Shown here: one piece after another, positions 57,107 to 64,000 of the stretch
Position numbering within the stretch: position 1 is the stretch's first letter
Layout of the letters: each line of letters begins with the position of its first letter
Assembly: GCA_025738555.1 (NCBI GenBank)
Contig: JAOVFP010000018.1
Coordinates: 2,418,001 to 2,482,000 of the forward strand
DNA length: 64,000 nucleotides
Reading direction: 5' to 3'
Source of the DNA: Cyathus striatus
Lineage: Eukaryota > Basidiomycota > Agaricomycetes > Agaricales > Nidulariaceae
The notes under the pieces: model-generated
Databases searched by the model: none
The model's input: the letters and a program-made list of their open reading frames with translations, nothing else
What the model was told of the DNA's origin: nothing
Position numbers and translations under genes: made by a program

Positions 57107-59735
57107 ATGGCTAGAACAGGACGCAAAAATCAATATAATCCTAACTGTAAGTTTGGATTCATGTGTACTTATTGTTTTACCATTGTTAATTTCTCTATGC
57201 CATAGCTCCTATCAATGACATTGCCCCACACATACTTAGGTACTGGAAAATGTGTCTCGCTGATAAGAACATACTTCATTACTTGAGGACAAAACACATG
57301 GATAATACTTGTTATGGATTAGAGTAAGTTGTGTAACTTTATGCTCATTATTATTCACATTATATATCAAGCTTACACTTATTAAATGAATAGTTTGACC
57401 AGGTTTATTGAAATGCATAAGAAAATGGGGCTTTTTCGAACTTGGAAGCAAAATCATGATGTCGAGAGCATCCAGCCAGCAATGATTCGCTTATGAATTC
57501 AGTATCCAAAAGCTGGTGCTCATGAGATGGTGAGTTTGCTATTTCATGAGGAGAACATGGCAGTCTCTAGGTCTGTTTATGTTATTGATGTCAAATTTTT
57601 CATTCACTTACTATTATGAATTTCAGGCGAATTGTTACATCATACTTTGCTCTCTATGAGCCTGAGCTTGTTCAGCAGTGGCATGCACAAAGGCTGTGTC
57701 GAAAGAGGTGGTGGGCTGCTGGTGTGAATGATATAATTGCAGTGGATCAGCACGACAAGTGGAAATACAAATTTGGTCTGGGTTTACATACTGGCATTGA
57801 CCCATTTGCTGGAAAGATTCATTGGTTGAAGGTTTGGCATACTAATAGTAACCCTAAACTTATTCTTGCATATTATCTTGAAACTATTGAGAATCTTGGT
57901 GGTAAGCCTTTTAAAATTTTGTTCAGATTGGCCATTATTAATAAATATATGTAGCAATGCCTCTGGTTACTCAGAGTGACCCTGGCTCCGAAAATTTTGG
58001 ACTTGCCAATGGACATACATTTCTTCGTCACCTTTATGATCCTGCACTTCAGGGAACACTTCAACACTGCTGGATGCGATCAAAGATGAATGTTAAACCT
58101 GAGATAACATGGTCACAGCTTCATCGAAGGTTCACTCCTGGATTTGAAGATATCCTTGACAAGGGCATTAATGAAGACTTGTATCACCCAGACCATACTA
58201 TTGAAGTGTTTGTGATTTTCTATAATATAAAATATATTTATTCTTACAAGTTATCACAATAGCATGGTATTCTGATGGGTATTTATTCCTTGGCTACAGG
58301 GCGAGCTTGATGGCTACAAAGACCAGGTTAACAATACAGCAAAGCATGCTGATCGTAACAAAGTGCTTCCTCATGGTACAGTCATCAACCACCCAACGTG
58401 ACACACCACCCTACGTGACAAACCCAACTGATTGACTTCTCCTAACGTCAAATCTATGGCTATCATTACAATTCTTTTTGTATTTTTAGGCCTAGTATCC
58501 CAGTAATGAGTTCCAACAGCATTTTTACAGATATATCTTGAAATAGATATATGACACATAAATTAAGTTGGAGAGTTACCCCAAACATGAGATTTTCAAA
58601 AAATACATGGCATGTATTACTCAATAAAGGTACCTAATTTAACTGTTTTATAGAATAAGTAGCTATGATTCAATGTAATAAACCTGTGTAAATGTTTTTA
58701 TGAGTAAAGTGCATCTATGTTCTCTGATATCACTAGAAATCTGAAGTGCTCAGTGTTGCGAGACAAGGAGGTTTTGTTTATATTAATGATCCAGACTTTG
58801 GCAATCTTTAATTTTGAAGTGTTTGTAATAAACTGTATTGCCATCAGCGGCTGTCACGCCATGTGGTTCTGATTAAAATCCAGTTCCCTCAACTATTTTG
58901 CGAATGTTCATTCCCTACTAAAACACAGCACAGTAAAAATTATACAAAGCGATTCTATATGATTATATCTATCCGTATGTACAATTTTTATAGTAGAATA
59001 TGTACTAGATAATGTTGAATCACAACTTCAAGTTTTGTTGTCACGTGTAATGGTTGATGACTGTATACCTAATGATATTTTTGAAAATCCAAATGAATAT
59101 GGTGTCTTAGATTTCAAGGTGAGTTATCGTTTTTACAAATGATTTCTTATGCTAACAGTATGCAAGATACCAGTCAATATGGAGGCTATTCAGGAAGCAT
59201 GTGCATTGTTTTCACCACCTAATGATCCTGTATTCCAGCTAGTACCAGAAACATTTTCTAATCTGGCTCAGGACATATATTCACAGCATGGTTCACCAGT
59301 TATTACTAGGAACAATGTCTGGGATATCTACTTGTTAATCCTTAATGATATTCAGTCAGAAATTGACATCCCACCTGGCATTCAGGATACCTGGACTGAA
59401 ATTATTAGGACTTCATTACGTGATCATCATGATACCATGGATTTATTACCTGGCCTTTCAGAGTTAGAAGGAGGGATTGAAAATGCTACAGCAGAGGGAT
59501 TGTATTACATGGGTGGTGTGAACAATGGGAGGGGAATAGGTAAATGAAAGTATTCAATATATATACTTCACTTTCTGACAAATTGCTGTGTCCAGATGAA
59601 TCTCATTCAGTACAGCTTGATGCTATGATGAATGCAGACCATCCAGTTATTTATGAGGAGCATGAATTTCCAGAAATTGAAGTTAATTTCACTTCAGATG
59701 AGGATGACTCAATCAATGGAGATGGTACTTGGTGA
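57107..59735 (+). pseudogene. Integrase-like DDE transposase of the alpha-kinase transposon
   Basis: Exons joined by introns of about 48-70 nt start MARTGRKNQYNPN, then LRYWKMCLADKNILHYLRTK, LTRFIEMHKKMGLFRTWKQN with the helix-turn-helix-like VESIQPAMIRL. The catalytic core has AAGVNDIIAVDQHDKW (first D), VTQSDPGSENFG (second D) and TPGFEDILD (candidate E). Later segments are VFIPWLQGELDGYKDQVNN, RNKVLPHG, IPVNMEAIQEACALFSPPND and an acidic tail ending NGDGTW and TGA at 59733-59735. This resembles the integrase-core proteins common in Agaricomycetes. In-frame TGA codons occur at 57494-57496 and 58273-58275, both where Arg (CGA) is expected, and a MITE splits the exon at 58379. Otherwise very well preserved, so inactivation is recent. 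Confidence 0.82.
58379..59063. mobile_element. 685-bp MITE inserted in the transposase exon
   Basis: Ends are perfect 12-bp inverted repeats CAGTCATCAACC and GGTTGATGACTG (58379-58390; 59052-59063), with weaker similarity inward (ACGTGACA at both ends). They are flanked by TA on both sides (58377-58378; 59064-59065), the target duplication of Tc1/mariner-type elements. No coding capacity seen. The transposase reading frame resumes in phase right after it (IPNDIFENPN), if one TA copy is counted. So it is a clean, late insertion. Confidence 0.85.
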
Positions 59736-59947
59736 AAAATTAATTGATATGCTGGTTATATGTACTTGCAGATACTTCAATTAGAATAGCTCTGTAGATA
59801 GGTATTATTACCACTTGAAACAATCTACAGTACATCTATTGAAATATGCAATCTCTAAATGAACATAAGCAATGATGTATTTATAATATGAATGAAAATC
59901 AATGTGCCAGTGTTGTAAGAAATGCACCTGGCTCAACACTTGAGTAA

Positions 59948-59988
59948 GTCACGAGTGTCGTTTCCATGGAGGAAACAACACTCATGAC
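59948..59988. repeat. Hairpin at the inner edge of the right TIR
   Basis: Same 41-bp palindrome as 52965-53005, with three CG to TG/CA changes in one arm, so it is now imperfect. Confidence 0.8.
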
Positions 59989-60495
59989 TTTTATATCACA
60001 TGATAAATTCCCATGCATTTGATCTCAAGTTCAACTCCTGCTGTGCGCATCAAGCTATTACACACAAATTCAGTGGACTATTCTTGCAGACATGATCAAC
60101 CCTATTCCAACAACTCACTAGAAAAATAGCAGTAGACATATGCTACTGCACTCTGTATGCTTTTTCAGGTTACAAGTCTCATCTCAAAGCTAGGTTTATA
60201 CAACATAGACACTTTTTTAACATCTTATTTCTTAATTGTATCTATTGAACTTAAGTGAATGTACAAAATAATTAGTAACGACACATGCTATAGTACTCTA
60301 TTGTAATACCAAGTCTTACATTTGCATCCAAATACAGTAGGACTTGAAGCTTGGACTAAGTGGTTAACCGAAATTCTGGCCGAACAAGATGCACCTAAGA
60401 ACATATCTAAGTGACTGCCGTCTTGCTGAATGTCGGAGTTCAACTGCTTTGATCTAGTTGAGCATGGTTGTCTGGCTTTCCATACTGTACTCACT
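59948..60495 (-). repeat. Right TIR of the alpha-kinase transposon
   Basis: Reverse complement of the left TIR; base 60484 pairs with 52469 and 59948 with 53005. At the outer end the right copy has about three extra bases (CAGTATGG preceded by GAGTA). Confidence 0.92.
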
Positions 60496-60829
60496 GTAAT
60501 TATACTTAAGGCGTGCTACAATAAAAAATGGGTGAGTCAAACATAATACATTGATAAAAGTATAATCATGTAGCAATTGTGTCCAGGCTCGTGAAAGGCC
60601 TATGACCACTCATACATAGTATATGATATCTTGGTGAGATCGTGAATGTTGTATACTATGATATTAACATCACAACCAGCACATAACCGCTCATAATGCC
60701 CGTGAGAAATATGTGGCTATTTGATACTTTCACCGATTTAGTGATGCAACTTATCCTACCCAACCTTCTGTCCTCGTCTCCAGAGTCTACTCTAGTCTAC
60801 TTCATCAACTTTGAACCTCAGTGACTTAC
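60496..60829. other. Right flank of the alpha-kinase transposon
   Basis: About 330 bp, AT-rich with a pyrimidine-rich stretch near 60760-60800; no gene called. The left and right flanks showed no obvious short target duplication. Confidence 0.4.
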
Positions 60830-61185
60830 TTCCAACTGACACTCACTCATGATATTTTGACCAGGCTCTTCCTGACACTGCATAATGCAGAACATGATAT
60901 CAAAGCTGCCAAACCTCTCCTCTCTTCTGAAGGTGACAAAAGCGCAGCTGACAAAATCTTCATCCTGCTCCTCGACTGCGAACACATACAAGTTAAATTG
61001 TTCTATGAACATCTAGAACAGAAGTTAGCAGGTGAATTGGATGAATTGAAAGATGCTATTGTGAGGCAGGATGAAATGGGCTGGGCAGAGTGTGATGAGG
61101 ATGGGGAGAGTGATGAGAATGGTGCTGATGTTTCTTGTAGCCCTAAGAGGCATCATCAACGAGAAAGTGTGAGTACTTCTTGAGC
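60830..61185 (+). CDS. Possible exon of an unknown acidic coiled-coil protein
   Basis: An open frame of about 115 codons, ending at or near a GTGAGT donor at 61168, encodes LHNAEHDIKAAKPLLSSEGD, then FYEHLEQKLAGELDELKDAI, heptad-like, and an Asp/Glu-rich tail. No family recognised. Local CG content is higher than in the neighbouring transposons, which favours a real host gene fragment, but no further exon was found. Confidence 0.3.
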
Positions 61186-61589
61186 GAGGAGTGTGGAAGG
61201 GAGAAGGGGTGTATTGACTCTGATGCTATGTCTCCTAGTGTCGCTGCTGCAAGGGGTATTCCTCCATGTTCTCTTGTTATGCCAATGCACTGACTGATAC
61301 TAAGTTCATCCCACCCCTTCCTAGCCCATTCAAGACAATACAGTGCCTCCTCACTCTCCTCACACAAAGCAGAAGCAGAAGACAAACATAAACCTATTAC
61401 ACGACACTTGTCAATTCACTCTCATTTCACCCGCATCCCCAACAACCACACACATGTACATGTTCGCTCTTATTGCCTCACACTGTCTTTTGTCCCCTTC
61501 TGACATTGTTGAAGGCGAAGGAAGGAGAATATGGATGAACAGAACAATTTTGCATACAATACGAGATATTGTTCAAGTGCAAGATTACT

Positions 61590-61720
61590 AAATTAATTGG
61601 CGGGAGGGAGCGGAAGGATTGGAGGGAGTGGGTGGAAGGAGAGGTGGCGGGGCAGGTGGAGGGAGGAAGTAGCAGGATTGGAGGGAGCAGGTGAGGGAGC
61701 TGAGGGAGCTGAGGGATTAC
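61590..61720 (+). repeat. GGAGG-rich purine tract
   Basis: Repeated GGGAGG, GGTGG and GGAGGGAGTGGG over about 130 bp, with enough G runs for G-quadruplex formation. A second G-rich stretch lies at 62220-62330 (GGGAGGTGGGGGGTTGG). Noncoding. Confidence 0.55.
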
Positions 61721-62789
61721 ATTACAGATATCTGTACATTCCTGTAATTGTCAGATTGTAGTATATTGTAATATCTATTGTAGTACTGAATATATTTTTA
61801 TATTACTCTGTTAGAACCTGACCAGCCCTGTTTTCAATCCGGAAAAGAGGTCAAAATCAAGAAAAAATCCGAAAATTACAGAATGTCAGATGCATCTGTA
61901 ATTTCCAGATGTTGCCAGACCAGGCCTGTGCAACTTTTGACTGGGAATGAACATTTGATCTCATGGTTTTAGTCATGTGTGTGTGAGAACACGTTCAGTT
62001 GAACGCATCAACAAATGTTGTTCACCTCTCCTCCCAATCTCCTCCCCACCTATTCTCCCCACACCCATTGTTTGTCCCCCTCATCACCCGCCGTCCCCTT
62101 CAGAATAGAGCGGGCCAAGCCACATTTCGAAAGAAGACTGAGCGTCAGGCCAGCGCAATGCGACACATCAGCAAATGACCAGTGAGAGCAAGGGTACAAG
62201 GACAGAAGGGAATGGCAAGAAAGGGTAACGGGTGGTATGAGTTGGGAGGTGGGGGGTTGGTGGACCATGGTGAGGACTTGGGGAGAAGGGCATAGAACTC
62301 TGGTGGGAGGTGGAGTGGCACATCCGCATATGGTAAGTAGAGTGCTTGAAGTCAAGGTGGGGTGTCTTGTAAGTGGGAATGGCATGATGGGCCCTATGCA
62401 CCCAACTCGTCTGCACCCACTTACATGCCGTCGATGTTGTTTATGTTCGTACATGTGTATATTACAGTACATTACACACTTTTAATACAATATCTTACTT
62501 GCTTTGTGAATAAAGCTGTCCTAAACTGATGGCTGAGCCCTTTACAAAAATTAATTTGAATGCTATCAAGTATGTAAGTACTTTGTATTTCAAATTTGAA
62601 CGTTAACTTTGATTACATCTTGCTTGGCTTTACATTGATAACAGTTTGATTATCTAAGTATTTGTCTGAGACCTCCTAATAATACAACACAACTTGTTTG
62701 TGCAATGTTTGGCGATGTGGAGACAGTTTGTATGCTTCACATTGGTGACAATATTTGCATTTATCTCTCACTCACTTCCTAATTTCAGG
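61721..62789. other. Intergenic DNA, no confident gene
   Basis: Includes an AT-rich stretch (61730-61810), a segment with AAAATCCGGAAAA-like repeats near 61850, and the G-rich stretch at 62220-62330. Overlapping frames at 62050-62485 are composition artefacts. An AATAAA signal occurs near 62509. Confidence 0.4.
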
Positions 62790-63290
62790 TTTCTTCTCAG
62801 TGGAAGGAAGCTTGGTTGTGCATCTGGTACGTAATTATCTCAGGGAAACCTGTAGGCTCCATTTGACTTCTTTTCTAGGATATTCATGGCACAGCGAAGG
62901 CAGAGTATGACTTCAGGCACATTAAACTTTTCAATGTAGCAGTCGCTCCAGGTGGTAAATAGCTGTTTGTAGTTGGTACTCACATGGAGTATCCCTCCGG
63001 TCTTCAGCTCAAGAAATCATGAACACAGAAACAATTTTCTGGCACGTCTAACATTGATTATCCATCTTTAGATATCTCATAACTATTTATTAGTGTGCAA
63101 CATTACGACAGGACATATTGAAATGTATGTACCTGCTCTCTACTATTTCTCTAACAAGTACTTTCTTCCTTGATCACATTCTATAGACAGGCCCCAGTAT
63201 TTAATGGTGTATGTGATATCATGCTGGAATGCAGTTTGCGTCCAAATGAATTTATTGTGTTGGTCAGTTACAAAATCAATGTGTGTAAAA
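62790..63290 (+). pseudogene. Decayed partial copy of the host WD40 gene
   Basis: Exons and introns parallel the host gene at about 28.7-28.15 kb. FSVEGSLVVHL matches host FMVEGNVVGRL. After an intron, DIHGTAKAEYDFRHIKLFNV matches DINGSVEAEYDFGSIKLFYI, and VGTHMEYPSGLQLKKS matches VGTLMESPSGLQPKKS. Further on, VFNGVCDIMLECSLRPNEFI matches VLNDVRAIALEHTARQNEFN. Introns are retained, so it arose by DNA duplication, and stops are present. CG has decayed relative to the host copy. Confidence 0.75.
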
Positions 63291-63420
63291 TACATCCACA
63301 GACATTAGTAGTTTGATTTGAATAAATATGCTAGGTACCTCTGCAGCTTTGAAAACTGGACTTCGTCAAAGAAAGTAGTAAAATGGTTGCTTGATTGATT
63401 CCCCAGTATGACTTGTTCTA
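63291..63420. other. Spacer, no feature
   Basis: Short AT-rich stretch between the WD40 relic and the first GACGTTGCC-type array; nothing recognised. Confidence 0.4.
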
Positions 63421-63560
63421 TATGCAATTGGGGCCTACAGATTTTGATGTTGCCCTAGATTTGACATTGCCAAAAGTGACATTGCCATTCTGAGATTTGA
63501 CGTTGCCTGGCGTTGCATGTGACATTGTGTGACGTTGCTTATTTATTTTTGATGTTGCTA
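63421..63560 (+). repeat. GAYRTTGCC short-motif array, first cluster
   Basis: Direct copies of GAYRTTGC(C/T), such as GATGTTGCC, GACATTGCC, GACGTTGCC and GACGTTGCT, occur about nine times over about 130 bp with irregular spacing, separated by TGAGATTTGAC-like linkers. Confidence 0.75.
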
Positions 63561-63899
63561 CATATATTAGTGCTGAGGTCCTGTGTTCAAGTCCCAGCTA
63601 TGTAGTTAGTAATAAATACAGTAAATAAGTAGGATTGCATAAGATGGATGTTCTTTCATTTTAATAATATATATTAGCACTGGATGGGGGGGGTGGGGAG
63701 AGGGTATAACAAATAATACTTACATTCCCACAGTGAAGTACATATATTTTGTCACTTGTGTACAACACTTCTAATACTATTTATATTTTAGCTGGCTGGT
63801 AGTTTTGTAAATTTATGATATATACTAATAACAAATAGAGATTGGTAGAGATACATGCACTCTACTCATTTTTATACATGTTACAGAAATCTGAAAATA
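63561..63899. other. Interior between the two GAYRTTGCC arrays
   Basis: About 340 bp, AT-rich. Holds a B-box-like string GTTCAAGTCCC near 63587 and a run of G near 63687. No frame. Possibly the body of a small nonautonomous element framed by the arrays. Confidence 0.4.
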
Positions 63900-64000
63900 A
63901 GGATTTTGATGTTGCCTGTGACGTTGCCAATCTGAGAATTGATGTTGCTGTGATGTTGCTTGATGTTGCTGGCATTGCCGGACGTTGCCTGACATTGCTG
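63900..64000 (+). repeat. GAYRTTGCC short-motif array, second cluster, cut by the window end
   Basis: About eight copies of GATGTTGC/GACGTTGC/GACATTGC/GGCATTGC in the last 100 bp, same strand as the first cluster. It includes the linker CCAATCTGAGAATTGATG, similar to CCATTCTGAGATTTGACG at 63485. Likely continues beyond the window. Confidence 0.75.

Larger units (their letters stand above)
52460..60495 (+). mobile_element. DNA transposon with long TIRs carrying an integrase-like transposase and an alpha-kinase
   Basis: About 8.0 kb bounded by inverted repeats of about 540 bp that are identical except at eight CG sites. Inside are two divergent genes: a plus-strand integrase-like DDE transposase (57107-59735) and a minus-strand alpha-kinase (53245-56064). 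The proteins both belong to families I know from Agaricomycetes, but I do not know of a description of them as one TIR-bounded unit. The near-identity of the TIRs shows recent mobility. Exact outer ends are uncertain by about 10 bp and no target duplication was established. Confidence 0.85.

Noticed and set aside
62050..62485. Frames of 82-140 codons on both strands
   Set aside because: Produced by G-rich composition; no domain and no splice pattern.

Overview
The window looks like repeat-rich nuclear DNA of a mushroom-forming basidiomycete (Agaricomycetes). The evidence is introns of about 48-54 nt, a fungal-type (CBM1) cellulose-binding protein, a membrane WD40 family and an alpha-kinase of the kind expanded in these fungi, and Tnp2/CACTA-type, chromovirus and integrase-like transposons. 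Cytosine methylation in CG context is strongly implied: almost every difference between recently identical copies is CG to TG or CA, and transposon frames are broken mainly by TGA codons. No rRNA, tRNA gene or CRISPR array was recognised.

Layout. (1) Positions 1 to about 24,650 are one large CACTA/Tnp2-type DNA transposon with imperfect terminal inverted repeats of about 225 bp. Its left end coincides with the window start. It carries decayed genes: a minus-strand accessory ORF (9.8-11.9 kb), a small minus-strand gene (12.8-13.4 kb), a WD40 gene (13.9-15.2 kb), a minus-strand conserved fragment (16.0-16.2 kb), a proline-rich/coiled-coil gene (17.1-19.6 kb) and the Tnp2 transposase (20.7-24.3 kb). 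A cluster of near-identical palindromes with core GGTAATCC lies upstream of the accessory gene, and a second cluster lies upstream of the transposase. (2) Nested inside it (680-9628, target duplication CATCA) is a very young Ty3/Gypsy chromovirus with 663-bp LTRs that differ at one site. Besides gag-pol it carries an antisense, intron-containing gene with its own TATA box; splicing joins two halves of a Zn2Cys6-like cysteine cluster. (3) Positions 25.3-32.2 kb are an island of ordinary host DNA: a 94-residue secreted CBM1 protein, a 4-kb intact membrane WD40 gene, and a tandem duplication of that gene's promoter and first exon. (4) Positions 32.2-49.1 kb contain no recognisable intact gene. 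They hold a block of about 3.2 kb present twice (33.7-36.9 kb CG-rich, 39.2-42.7 kb CG-depleted), dispersed LTR-like and tRNA-promoter-like repeats, and large foldback palindromes. (5) Positions 49.6-51.1 kb are a dead Tc1/mariner-like transposase. (6) Positions about 52.46-60.49 kb are a second DNA transposon with TIRs of about 540 bp. It carries two divergent genes, an integrase-like DDE transposase and a long alpha-kinase. The transposase exon is interrupted by a 685-bp MITE. (7) The right end holds G-rich DNA, a decayed second copy of part of the host WD40 gene (62.8-63.3 kb) and two arrays of a GACGTTGCC-type short repeat.

How parts relate. Both DNA transposons carry genes that are not transposases (WD40, coiled-coil protein, alpha-kinase). 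In each, the promoter regions of separate or divergent genes share repeated motifs, which suggests co-regulation by an element-encoded or host factor. The chromovirus appears to encode a DNA-binding-type regulator antisense to its own genome. Mutation by CG methylation is the main force silencing all of them.
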